A DNA stretch of 64,000 nucleotides from Flagellimonas aquimarina (GTDB lineage: Bacteria; Bacteroidota; Bacteroidia; Flavobacteriales; Flavobacteriaceae): assembly GCF_003149745.1 (NCBI RefSeq), contig NZ_QGEG01000002.1:1302001-1366000 (forward strand), in the 5' to 3' direction. The position numbers and the translations under genes are program-made. The notes under the pieces were generated by a model. That model saw nothing but the letters and a program-made list of their open reading frames with translations, was not told where the DNA came from and made no database searches. Below, piece by piece: positions 25,101 to 32,793 of the stretch; position 1 is the stretch's first letter; every line of letters begins with the position of its first letter.

Positions 25101-25296
25101 TATTTCCTAGAAAATTGATGACAAAAAATACCATAATAGCCTCAAACCAGGTGGCATTGTAGATATAAATTCGGGCTGTTTCAGTGCTATACCAAGTTTC
25201 TACAAAGGTTCCAATGGCCATCGCTACCGCAAAAACCAGAAAAAGAACAGCCATAAGTTTTGTAGAAAAAAGGGTCTTTTTAACAATTTCTATCAT
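22126..25296 (-). CDS. ccsBA: Cytochrome c synthetase, ResB-ResC fusion (system II)
   Basis: 1056 residues. The first 470 residues resemble ResB/CcsB, with four membrane helices and a large periplasmic loop. The C-terminal 330 residues are CcsA/ResC, with the haem-handling WWD motif WGRYWGWDPKETWAL near 925 and ligand-region His residues. The fused form carries haem out and attaches it to CxxCH proteins in the periplasm, and is known from epsilon-proteobacteria and Bacteroidota. A long soluble segment (about 470-740) between the halves contains DEGGRMKPIHTFASELLRR. The di-haem protein at 55 kb is one likely client. The gene stands alone between convergent and divergent neighbours. Confidence 0.93.
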   Translation of the reverse strand: MIEIVKKTLFSTKLMAVLFLVFAVAMAIGTFVETWYSTETARIYIYNATWFEAIMVFFVINFLGNMFRYKLFSWKKWPVLILHLSWILIIVGAFVTRYISYEGMMPIREGNTENRFYSDKTFLTAFVDGDIGGETKRRVLEDDLIVTPEGMRSSLPWKSDFNGQPFTISYVDFIAGAEEGLIPDARGSQYLKIVEAGDGQRHEHYLENGKVASIHNVLFSLNKETDGAINIYSDSVGYQIKSPFSGDFMRMADQFRGEVVNDSLQTLQLRSLYNMAGMQFVIPEPLVRGSYGIVKVPANEVTEATQDALVVSITVNGETVEQKLLGGKGSSNFSDKVKVGGMDFSLSYGSKVYELPFSIQLNDFIAEKYPGTEAGYASFMSKITVKDKRPFDYDIFMNHVLDHKGYRFFQSSFHPDEKGTVLSVNHDFWGTWITYIGYFLLYLGLMGIMFFGKTRFRDLQKSLEKIKTKKAALGTIAFFLFTSLATAQQEDTENHEHTNLPSQEQVDSIIQATIVDEKHAESFGALVIQDEGGRMKPIHTFASELLRRLSGKNTYDDFTANQVFLSMMMNPGIWYNTEFIALGKKENDSLRSIIDVPKGTKYVKATDFFDDKGTYKLQPYLQKATSTTNPSNFEKDFKKVGERLSLLNIALSGQIVKIFPLLNDENNKWISAIEYRSGQYQVSDSLYSNFVKNSMPYYLGSLKTAIDSGDYAQPDMLLEAFKQNQRNHGAEVLPDEKKVEIEIMYNKLDIFNRLYKYYGMVGLLLFFILIFRIFKDREIWKATAYVLKGSVIILFIWHTAGLVLRWYISGHAPWSDAYESILYVSWATMAIGLALGRKSELTLAASAFVTSLLLAVAHQSWVDPAIANLQPVLDSYWLMIHVAVIVGSYGPLTVGMILGVVSLLLIILTTKKNKERMELNLRELIVINELALTTGLVMLTIGNFLGGQWANESWGRYWGWDPKETWALISIMIYAFVIHMRLVPGLRGKWIFNFASIIAFASIMMTYFGVNFYLVGLHSYASGDQVITPSFIWYTVLGVFILGGVSLWRYRVNYAK

Positions 25297-25421
25297 CTAA
25301 TTGCAGATGTGTTTTCAGCTTGCAAAAATACCATCTTTTTACCATTTATTAGGATCTTACAGGATAGAAATGGTTAAACAAATTTGTTAATTCTTCTAAA
25401 AACAATGTATCTCTAAATTCG

Positions 25422-25429
25422 TAGTTTTG
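25422..25429 (+). promoter_or_regulatory. Candidate -7 box (TAGTTTTG) 3 bases before the DUF2520 ATG
   Basis: The plus strand reads TAGTTTTG-GGC-ATG. If functional, transcription would begin at the start codon. No -33 TTTG at 19 bases upstream. Confidence 0.4.
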
Positions 25430-25432
25430 GGC

Positions 25433-26194
25433 ATGCTGTCCATAGTAATTGTCGGTACCGGAAATGTAGCTAAGCATTTGTTCAATGCTTTTGCCAAGTC
25501 TGAAGAAGTAAAAATTGTTCAGGTGGTAGGTCGAAATCAAAACAGTTTGGAAGGTTTTTCCAATATAGTTCCTTTTTCAAACGATTTTGCACAAATTGTA
25601 GATGCAGATGTTTATATCATCGCGGTAAAAGACGATGCCATTGCCAAAGTTTCTCAATCACTTGCCAGTAAAAAGGGAATTGTAGTGCACACCTCAGGGT
25701 CTGTGGAAATGGATAGTATAGTATCTCCAAACAGGGGTGTTTTCTATCCTTTACAGACCTTTACCAAAGACAAGGCCCTAGATTTTAAATCCATTCCCAT
25801 TTGTATAGAAGCTAAACAAGATGAGTCCCTTAAAGTAGTACAAATGTTAGGTGAGGACATTTCAGAAAAGGTGTATGTAATCACCTCTGATCAAAGAAAA
25901 AAATTACATCTTGCAGCTGTCTTTGCGAACAATTTTACCAATCATTTATATAGCATTAGCGAAAGTATTTGTCTACAAGAGGGATTGTCATTTGAGTTGT
26001 TGCAACCCTTAATATTGGAAACTGCCAAAAAAATACAATCCATTTCCCCAAAAGAAGCTCAAACTGGTCCTGCAAGAAGAAATGATAAAAAAAGTATTCA
26101 AAACCATTTAAGTTTATTGAAAGATAAAAAACAAACCGAACTTTACATTTTATTTAGTGAGGCCATAAAAAAAAGATATGAAGAAGAATTATAA
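25433..26194 (+). CDS. Rossmann-like and DUF2520 domain protein
   Basis: About 253 residues from the ATG at 25433 (a TTG two codons earlier is possible). The N-terminal nucleotide-binding fold begins with SIVIVGTGNVAKHLFNAF; the second half carries FANNFTNHLYSISESICLQ, typical of DUF2520. The architecture resembles pyrroline-5-carboxylate reductase and NADP-dependent imine or ketopantoate reductases, so a small-molecule reductase is plausible but unproven. It overlaps kdsC by 17 bases and heads a DUF2520-kdsC-maf-lipoprotein run. Confidence 0.85.
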   Translation: MLSIVIVGTGNVAKHLFNAFAKSEEVKIVQVVGRNQNSLEGFSNIVPFSNDFAQIVDADVYIIAVKDDAIAKVSQSLASKKGIVVHTSGSVEMDSIVSPNRGVFYPLQTFTKDKALDFKSIPICIEAKQDESLKVVQMLGEDISEKVYVITSDQRKKLHLAAVFANNFTNHLYSISESICLQEGLSFELLQPLILETAKKIQSISPKEAQTGPARRNDKKSIQNHLSLLKDKKQTELYILFSEAIKKRYEEEL

Positions 26195-26705
26195 AGAGCT
26201 TTTGAATGATATTACCACCTTTGTCTTCGATGTGGACGGTGTGTTCACAGATGGTTCAATTTTGATAACCACCAAAGGGGAAATGCTTCGGAAAATGAAT
26301 GTTAAAGATGGTTATGCCCTTAAGACTGCTTTGCAGAAAGGTTATAATGTTTGCATTATTTCCGGTGGCACCAACCAAGGCGTAAAAGAACGATTAAAAG
26401 GTCTTGGGGTAACGGATATTTATTTAGGGGCCCATCACAAACAAGACCCTTTGGAAGAGTACATGGATATTTACAATATTGATTCTAAAAATGTACTTTA
26501 TATGGGCGATGACCTGCCAGACATACCTCCTATGAAAATGGTGGCCCTTGCCACTGCTCCGCAAAATGCTGTAGCTGAAGTAAAGGCAATTTCTGATTAT
26601 GTTTCGCATAAAAATGGTGGTGAAGGTTGCGTTCGTGATATCATAGAACAGGTATTGAAGGTAAGAGGCGATTGGAACGATAATTATAGTGCCAAGAATG
26701 ATTGA
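26178..26705 (+). CDS. kdsC: KDO 8-phosphate phosphatase (HAD family)
   Basis: 175 residues, the compact cap-less HAD fold of KdsC. Motif I is FVFDVDGVFTDGS with two Asp; the middle has IISGGTNQGVKERLKGLGV, and motif IV is YMGDDLPDIPPM. The family removes phosphate from KDO 8-phosphate in lipopolysaccharide synthesis. Position near 16-20 and lack of an added cap fit KdsC better than other HAD enzymes. It overlaps DUF2520 upstream and maf downstream (8 bases), so all three are probably translated from one mRNA. Confidence 0.88.
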   Translation: MKKNYKELLNDITTFVFDVDGVFTDGSILITTKGEMLRKMNVKDGYALKTALQKGYNVCIISGGTNQGVKERLKGLGVTDIYLGAHHKQDPLEEYMDIYNIDSKNVLYMGDDLPDIPPMKMVALATAPQNAVAEVKAISDYVSHKNGGEGCVRDIIEQVLKVRGDWNDNYSAKND

Positions 26706-27300
26706 ACCTAATCCCTTAAATAAAAAACTTAAAGGCTACAAACTTGTTCTAGGCTCCGCCTCTCCAAGAAGAAAAATGTTTTTGAAAGAGATGGGCTTAG
26801 ATTTTGAGGTAAGGCCAAAATCTGTAGATGAAGTATATCCAGAACATTTACAGGGAGAAAAAATATCCAACTTTCTAGCTAAATTAAAGGCAACTCCATT
26901 TAAAGAAGAATTAAAGAAAAACGAGATTGTGCTTACCTCAGATACCGTAGTTTGGTATAAAGGTATGTCCCTTGCCAAGGCCTCCAGCAAAAAAGAAGCT
27001 TTTAAAATGCTTCGCACATTATCGGGAGATTGGCATGAGGTAATTACATCTGTTTGCTTTACCACCTCAACGGCACAAAAAACGGTAAGCGCAACAACTT
27101 GGGTAAAGTTTATGGATTTTACTGATGAGGAAATTGAATATTATATAGATATCTGCAAGCCTTTTGATAAGGCAGGGGCTTATGGAATACAGGAGTGGAT
27201 CGGAATGGTTGGGATTTCAGAAATAAAAGGCCCCTACACCAATGTTGTTGGCTTACCTACTCATTTAGTTTATAAAACGTTAATGGATATGGTTTCCTAA
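26698..27300 (+). CDS. maf: Maf-family nucleotide pyrophosphatase
   Basis: 200 residues from the ATG at 26698; a GTG three codons earlier is possible. The family signature LGSASPRRKMFLKEMGL starts near residue 17, LTSDTVVWYKG carries the catalytic Asp near 85, and KPFDKAGAYGIQEW near 155 completes the site. Maf proteins hydrolyse non-canonical or modified nucleoside triphosphates (dTTP/UTP or methylated forms). The ATG overlaps the kdsC stop by 8 bases. The septum-inhibitor name often given to the family is from B. subtilis overexpression. Confidence 0.9.
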   Translation: MIEPNPLNKKLKGYKLVLGSASPRRKMFLKEMGLDFEVRPKSVDEVYPEHLQGEKISNFLAKLKATPFKEELKKNEIVLTSDTVVWYKGMSLAKASSKKEAFKMLRTLSGDWHEVITSVCFTTSTAQKTVSATTWVKFMDFTDEEIEYYIDICKPFDKAGAYGIQEWIGMVGISEIKGPYTNVVGLPTHLVYKTLMDMVS

Positions 27301-27336
27301 GCAGGGTTCCTTAATTTTACTAAAATTCCTTCCGTT

Positions 27337-28293
27337 ATGAAAAATCTGTTCAAGGCTGAATTTGCCATTGGTTTATTTCTTTTGGTTTCTTTAAGTCTAT
27401 TTTCTTGTGTTGAAAAAACCAAAGCCTCTAACAAAGAAATGGCCCTTAACACTGAAGAAGCTTTAGAAAAGATTGAAAGCCCCAAAAAAAAGGTTTCCGA
27501 AGATTTTAAAAAATATTGGTATGCCGGCAATGCCGAAATCACTTCTTATAAATTGGAACAAGCCCGATACGGTGAAATTAGAGATGGGCATTCCGTTCTT
27601 ATATATGTTACTGAACCATTCCTAGCAGAAAAACAGGTAAAAGCAGACAGAAACAATCCTGATAACATTCCTGTTTTAAAGCTTAACTCAACAAAGAAAT
27701 ACTTAACTGGAATTTATCCTTATTCGGTAATGAGCAGTACGTTTTACCCAGTTCATGATAACCAACATGCGGTAAAAACAAGCCTCTCTATGCAAGAATG
27801 GTGTGGGCACATGTATTCACAAATCAACAATAGGGAACAATTTGAGTTCATGAGCCATTCGTATTTTGAAAATGAAGCAGATCAGAACTTAACATTGGAG
27901 AAGGAGTTTCTGGAAAATGAAATATGGACCAAAATTAGAATCAATCCTGATGATTTACCTGTTGGAAACCTAAAAATGATCCCATCCCTGGAGTATGCAA
28001 GATTAAGACATGTGGAGCTTAAGGCCTACAACGTAAAAGCTGAGCTGTCAACTAAAGATGGAATCAGCAGCTATACTTTGGTTTATCCAGATTTGGAAAG
28101 AAGTCTTAATATCAATTTTACTGCTGAATTCCCTTACCCTATAGAAAGTTGGTCCGAAGATTTTAAAAGCGGCTTTGGTCCAAAGGCAAAAATAATGACC
28201 ACAAAGGCAACAAGGTTAAAATCTTTAAAGACAGCTTACTGGGGGCAAAATGGAAACGAAGACATTATCCTTAGAGATAGCTTAGGGCTATAG
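27337..28293 (+). CDS. Lipoprotein of unknown function downstream of maf
   Basis: 318 residues. A lipobox (SLFSC, Cys at 24) follows a hydrophobic signal, so the protein is likely outer-membrane anchored. The mature part includes YWYAGNAEITSYKLEQARYG, VLIYVTEPFLAEKQVKA and QEWCGHMYSQINNREQFEF; it looks beta-rich and contains no catalytic motif I know. In flavobacterial genomes such proteins may carry the maf name by proximity, but there is no Maf motif here. It follows maf with a 36-base gap. Confidence 0.78.
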   Translation: MKNLFKAEFAIGLFLLVSLSLFSCVEKTKASNKEMALNTEEALEKIESPKKKVSEDFKKYWYAGNAEITSYKLEQARYGEIRDGHSVLIYVTEPFLAEKQVKADRNNPDNIPVLKLNSTKKYLTGIYPYSVMSSTFYPVHDNQHAVKTSLSMQEWCGHMYSQINNREQFEFMSHSYFENEADQNLTLEKEFLENEIWTKIRINPDDLPVGNLKMIPSLEYARLRHVELKAYNVKAELSTKDGISSYTLVYPDLERSLNINFTAEFPYPIESWSEDFKSGFGPKAKIMTTKATRLKSLKTAYWGQNGNEDIILRDSLGL

Positions 28294-28397
28294 TTTTGGC
28301 ATTTTTGTCATAATCACACCGTGTTAAAGATGTTCTAAATTGCATCCTGTCTGATTTGAATCTTTCTATATTTGGAATAACCACTAAAAAACTTCTC

Positions 28398-30929
28398 ATG
28401 CGAAACTTTTGGGTCAGCCTTCTGACTTTAGCTACCGTTGTTTCTAACACCTATGCTCAAAAGCCTAATAAACCCTCATCTATTGAAATACACCATAGCC
28501 TCCAAAAACTCAACTTTTTAGGTACGGCGCTTTACATTGCAGCACACCCAGATGATGAAAACACTAGGTTGATTTCTTACCTCTCCAATCATGACAAGGC
28601 GCGTACTGCTTATCTTTCCATAACAAGGGGAGATGGAGGTCAAAATTTGATCGGTTCAGAACTTAGGGAGCTTTTGGGCGTTTTAAGAACCCAAGAACTT
28701 TTGGCAGCCCGAAGAATTGATGGTGGAGAACAATGGTTTACCCGCGCCAATGATTTTGGCTACTCCAAACACCCTAATGAGACGTTAAGAATTTGGGATA
28801 AAGAAAAGGTTTTGGGAGACGTGGTCTGGGCCATCCGGAATTTAAAGCCAGACGTTATCATAAATCGTTTTGACCATAGAACACCTGGTTCAACACATGG
28901 GCATCATACTTCCTCGGCTATGTTAAGTATGGAAGCATTTGATTTGGCCAATGACCAAAATGCATATCCAGAGCAGTTGGGACTTACATCCATATGGCAA
29001 CCAAAAAGAGTGTTTTTCAACACGTCTTGGTGGTTCTACGGTAGTCAAGAAAATTTTGCGAAAGCCGACAAATCCAAAATGTTGAAAATGGATATTGGCG
29101 TTTTCTATCCAGAACTGGGTCTTTCCAATAACGAAATAGCATCAATGGCAAGTAGTCAGCACTTATGTCAAGGCTTTGGGAGGGTAACTACAAGAGGTAC
29201 TCAGGATGAATATGTAGAATTGTTAAAAGGGGATTTACCTGCTAACAATAACCTATTTGATGGCATAAATACCACGTGGTCAAGAATAAAAGGCGGTAAG
29301 GCAATAGGCGACATTTTATACAAAATGGAAGAGAATTTTGATTTCTCCAATCCTTCAAAACATGTTCCAGAGTTGGTCGAAGCCTATCAACTATTACAGG
29401 GTATTGAGGATGAACACTGGAAAACTTTAAAGTCTGAAGAGTTGCAATCGTTGATCTTAGCGTGTTCTGGATTATACTTGGAAATCAGTTCTGAATCTGC
29501 CTCCACTACCCGTGGCAATACCTCCAAGCTTAATGTAGAAGCATTGAACCGAAGTTCTCAAAATGTTACTCTGAAAAAGATTGAGCTGACCGGTACAGAA
29601 ACCAGCATGTTACCGAACAAGGTTTTATTGGAAAACATAAAAGAGAACATTAGCATTGATTTTACCGTTCCTGAAACTGCCAGTATTTCTGGACCATATT
29701 GGTTAAAGGAACCTGGTACTTTGGGGATGTATACGGTTAAAAATCAAAAAATGATTGGAAAGGCGGAAACGCCAAGCGCTTTCACTGCGAAATTCACTTT
29801 AGATTTTAATGGGGTTCAAATCAAATTTCAAAAACCCGTAGTCTACCGACATTCAAAACCAGATAGAGGGGAATTATATGAGCCTTTTGTTGTGCTTCCT
29901 GAGGCAACTTCCAAAATAGAGGAAAAAGTCTTGATCTTTTCAGATTCCAAAACTAAGGACATATTGGTAAATGTTAAAGCTGGGAAGGATAGCGTTTCTG
30001 GTGAGATAGCATTGCAACATCCTTTAGGGTGGACCATTTCTCCAAAAAGCATTCCCTTTTCAATTGCTCAAAAGGGTCAGGAACAAGCAGTTACTTTTAA
30101 AGTAACCCCTCCAAGTACAGACAGCGAAGGGAAGATTGCTCCAATAATCACTATCGCAAATAAGTCATATGACAAAGAGCTTGTGGAAATTGGTTATCAA
30201 CATATTCCCAAACAATCTATCTTATTGCCTTCTGAAGCCAAGGTAGTTAGAATGAATATTCAGAAAACAGGAGAACATATTGGTTATATAGTTGGTGCAG
30301 GGGATAAAGTTCCAGAAAGTTTAAAACAAATCGGATATCAGGTTCATATCATTGATCCAAAGGATATTCAAAAAGGATCTTTGGATAAATATGATGCCGT
30401 TGTAGTTGGAATTAGAGCTTATAATGTCGTAGACGATTTAAAATTCAAACAGCCCCTTTTGTTTGACTATGTTGAGCGCGGTGGAAATATGGTAGTGCAA
30501 TACAACACTGCAGGCAGGTGGTCCAAACAGTTTGAGAATATTGCTCCGTACAGTCTTACACTCTCAAGGGATAGGGTTACGGATGAGTCTGCAGCGGTTA
30601 GCATTATAGCAAATAATCATTCAATTGCAAACTTTCCAAACACTATCAAGGAAAGTGATTTTAATGGATGGGTTCAAGAAAGAGGCCTATATTTTCCTAA
30701 AGAATGGAGCTCAGAATTTACCCCAATACTTTCAATGGGAGACGAAGGTGAAGAACCCACAGATGGCAGCCTTTTAGTAGCTCCGCATGGAGAAGGCCAT
30801 TACATTTATACCGGATTGAGCTTTTTCAGGGAACTTCCGGCCGGTGTTTCTGGAGCATACAAACTTTTTGCAAACATGCTTTCCGTTGGAAAAAGCGAGG
30901 TAAAAACCGAAAGTAATGTCAAAGGATAA
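28398..30929 (+). CDS. Large secreted PIG-L deacetylase with C-terminal amidotransferase-like domain
   Basis: About 843 residues from the ATG at 28398 (TTG at 28356 would add 14). A signal peptide (LLTLATVVSNTYAQ) leads to a PIG-L domain: AAHPDDENTRL near residue 50, TRGDGGQNLIGSELRELLG, and the third ligand in STHGHHTSSA near 165. Two beta-rich regions follow. From about residue 625 the C-terminus (VGAGDKVPESLKQIGYQV, YDAVVVGIRAYN, ERGGNMVVQYNT) looks like a class I glutamine-amidotransferase/ThuA-type fold, with no obvious nucleophile Cys. An N-acetyl sugar or glycan substrate is likely but unproven. It is followed by a tiny membrane protein and a symporter on the same strand. Confidence 0.88.
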   Translation: MRNFWVSLLTLATVVSNTYAQKPNKPSSIEIHHSLQKLNFLGTALYIAAHPDDENTRLISYLSNHDKARTAYLSITRGDGGQNLIGSELRELLGVLRTQELLAARRIDGGEQWFTRANDFGYSKHPNETLRIWDKEKVLGDVVWAIRNLKPDVIINRFDHRTPGSTHGHHTSSAMLSMEAFDLANDQNAYPEQLGLTSIWQPKRVFFNTSWWFYGSQENFAKADKSKMLKMDIGVFYPELGLSNNEIASMASSQHLCQGFGRVTTRGTQDEYVELLKGDLPANNNLFDGINTTWSRIKGGKAIGDILYKMEENFDFSNPSKHVPELVEAYQLLQGIEDEHWKTLKSEELQSLILACSGLYLEISSESASTTRGNTSKLNVEALNRSSQNVTLKKIELTGTETSMLPNKVLLENIKENISIDFTVPETASISGPYWLKEPGTLGMYTVKNQKMIGKAETPSAFTAKFTLDFNGVQIKFQKPVVYRHSKPDRGELYEPFVVLPEATSKIEEKVLIFSDSKTKDILVNVKAGKDSVSGEIALQHPLGWTISPKSIPFSIAQKGQEQAVTFKVTPPSTDSEGKIAPIITIANKSYDKELVEIGYQHIPKQSILLPSEAKVVRMNIQKTGEHIGYIVGAGDKVPESLKQIGYQVHIIDPKDIQKGSLDKYDAVVVGIRAYNVVDDLKFKQPLLFDYVERGGNMVVQYNTAGRWSKQFENIAPYSLTLSRDRVTDESAAVSIIANNHSIANFPNTIKESDFNGWVQERGLYFPKEWSSEFTPILSMGDEGEEPTDGSLLVAPHGEGHYIYTGLSFFRELPAGVSGAYKLFANMLSVGKSEVKTESNVKG

Positions 30930-30930
30930 T

Positions 30931-31032
30931 ATGGAAAACAAGCCAATTTGGAAGAAAGAATATTCAATAGTGCTTCTTCTAAATTTTGTTTATATCTTGA
31001 TCTTCTACTTCATAATGGTACTAAATAACTAA
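30931..31032 (+). CDS. Small single-pass membrane protein, 33 residues
   Basis: A short frame starting MENKPIWKKEYSIVLLLNFV and ending FIMVLNN is almost all one hydrophobic helix after a positively charged start. It fills the gap between the PIG-L gene (stop 2 bases before its ATG) and the symporter ATG (8 bases after its stop), all on one strand. The tight spacing argues for a real gene. It may act as a small accessory subunit of the symporter, as DUF4212 does for the acetate symporter, but no family is recognised. An ATG at 30916 is an alternative start. Confidence 0.6.
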   Translation: MENKPIWKKEYSIVLLLNFVYILIFYFIMVLNN

Positions 31033-31040
31033 AACTTTTA

Positions 31041-32747
31041 ATGGGCGTATTAGATTGGATTGTTCTAGGTAGTGCACTGTTATTTATTGTTGGATATGGG
31101 GTTTGGAAAACCCGGGGAAGTAAAAATGTAGATGATTATGTTCGTGGCGGCAATGACGCCAAATGGTGGACAATAGGTCTCTCTGTTATGGCTACCCAAG
31201 CCAGTGCTATTACTTTTCTATCCACGCCGGGCCAGGCATTTCATGACGGATTGGGTTTTGTACAGTTCTACTTTGGGTTGCCCTTAGCCATGATTTTTAT
31301 TTGTTTGGTGTTTATTCCCATTTACAAAAAACTAAAAGTTTTCACGGCATATGAGATGTTGGAAGGTAGATTCGATTTAAAAACACGCACGCTCACCGCA
31401 ATACTATTTTTAATCCAAAGAGGTTTAGCCGCTGGGATAACAATATTTGCACCCTCTATTATACTTTCTGCTGTACTGGGATGGGATTTACGCACATTGA
31501 ACATCATCATAGGGATTTTAGTGATCATCTATACAGTGTCTGGAGGTACCAAAGCGGTTAGTGTGACCCAAAAACAGCAAATGTTCATTATTATGGTGGG
31601 TATGTTCTTTGCGTTCTTTTTTATTCTTGGGTCCCTTCCAACAGGCGTGTCTTTTGGTGAAGCTTTAAAAATTGCCGGTGCAAACGGAAAGCTGGAGGTT
31701 TTAGATTTTAGTTTGGACACCAATAATAGGTACACATTCTGGAGCGGTATAACTGGCGGATTCTTTTTAGCGCTTGCATATTTTGGAACAGACCAAAGTC
31801 AAGTACAACGCTATCTTTCAGGCAAATCTGTTCGTGAAAGCCAGTTAGGACTTATTTTCAATGGTGTTTTTAAGATTCCAATGCAGTTTTTCATATTACT
31901 TGTTGGAGCAATGGTATTCGTTTTTTACCAATACAACCCATCTCCTTTAAATTTCAATCCAGCAGCGACACAAGCGGTCATGGAATCAGAATACATAGGA
32001 GAATATAAAGCTTTGGAACAGGAACATTTGGCACTGGAGCAAGAGAAAAAAATGGCTCAGAATGCTTTTTCAGCAGCTTTGGAATTGAAAGAGTATAATG
32101 CCATTGAACAAGCTAAGCAGGACATATTAAAAATTAACCAGAAAGAAAGGACAAGCAGAGATACGGCCAAAACTTTAATAGCAAAAGCTAATGATACCGT
32201 TGAAACCAATGATAAGGACTATGTTTTTATCCATTTCATTTTGGACAACCTACCAACCGGGCTCATTGGGTTGCTTTTAGCTGTTATTCTGTCGGCCGCA
32301 ATGTCTTCAACAGCATCTGAATTGAACGCCCTTGGTACAATCACTGCGTTGGATCTATATAAAAGAAATAAAAAAGAAGCAAAAGATGAGAAGCACTATG
32401 TTCTGGCAACTAAAGGGTTTACATTGCTCTGGGGCATTATAGCTATTTGTATTGCTTGTGTTGCCAATCTATTTGACAACCTAATTCAATTAGTAAACAT
32501 TATCGGTTCCATCTTTTATGGCAATGTTTTGGGTATTTTCCTTTTGGCATTCTTCCTTAAGTTCGTAAAAGGAAATGCAGTTTTTACCGCTGCAATAGTA
32601 ACTCAGGTAATTGTAATTATTGGATGGTATATGGATTGGATGTCTTATTTATGGCTAAATGCATTTGGATGTATTTTGGTCATTTGCCTTGCAATGCTGA
32701 TTGAAACATTTGATAACTTTCTTAGTAAACCTCCACTAAAAGCATAA
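31041..32747 (+). CDS. Sodium:solute symporter (SSS family) with central coiled-coil insert
   Basis: 568 residues and about 13 membrane helices. The N-terminus DWIVLGSALLFIVGYGVWKT, MATQASAITFLSTPGQAFHD near 58 and AYFGTDQSQVQRYLSG near 245 are typical of SSS carriers. LSAAMSSTASELNALGTI near 425 is the conserved sodium-site region. Unusually, residues about 314-395, in an otherwise short loop, form a charged helical insert (ALEQEHLALEQEKKMAQNAF and following). The substrate is unknown; the neighbouring PIG-L protein suggests an amino sugar or sialic-acid-like product. A strong terminator follows. Confidence 0.88.
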   Translation: MGVLDWIVLGSALLFIVGYGVWKTRGSKNVDDYVRGGNDAKWWTIGLSVMATQASAITFLSTPGQAFHDGLGFVQFYFGLPLAMIFICLVFIPIYKKLKVFTAYEMLEGRFDLKTRTLTAILFLIQRGLAAGITIFAPSIILSAVLGWDLRTLNIIIGILVIIYTVSGGTKAVSVTQKQQMFIIMVGMFFAFFFILGSLPTGVSFGEALKIAGANGKLEVLDFSLDTNNRYTFWSGITGGFFLALAYFGTDQSQVQRYLSGKSVRESQLGLIFNGVFKIPMQFFILLVGAMVFVFYQYNPSPLNFNPAATQAVMESEYIGEYKALEQEHLALEQEKKMAQNAFSAALELKEYNAIEQAKQDILKINQKERTSRDTAKTLIAKANDTVETNDKDYVFIHFILDNLPTGLIGLLLAVILSAAMSSTASELNALGTITALDLYKRNKKEAKDEKHYVLATKGFTLLWGIIAICIACVANLFDNLIQLVNIIGSIFYGNVLGIFLLAFFLKFVKGNAVFTAAIVTQVIVIIGWYMDWMSYLWLNAFGCILVICLAMLIETFDNFLSKPPLKA

Positions 32748-32776
32748 AAAAAACCCACGCTAACGTGGGTTTTTAT
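32748..32776. terminator. Bidirectional terminator between the symporter and DUF2911 genes
   Basis: CCCACG (32754-32759), loop CTAA and CGTGGG (32764-32769) with AAA/TTT extensions, flanked by A and T runs on either side. It ends both convergent genes. Confidence 0.9.
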
Positions 32777-32793
32777 TTTTTAAAAGAGAAACA

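Noticed and set aside
27297..27542. 81-codon minus-strand frame over the lipoprotein start
   Set aside because: It lies over the signal peptide of a better-supported gene and has no recognisable features.
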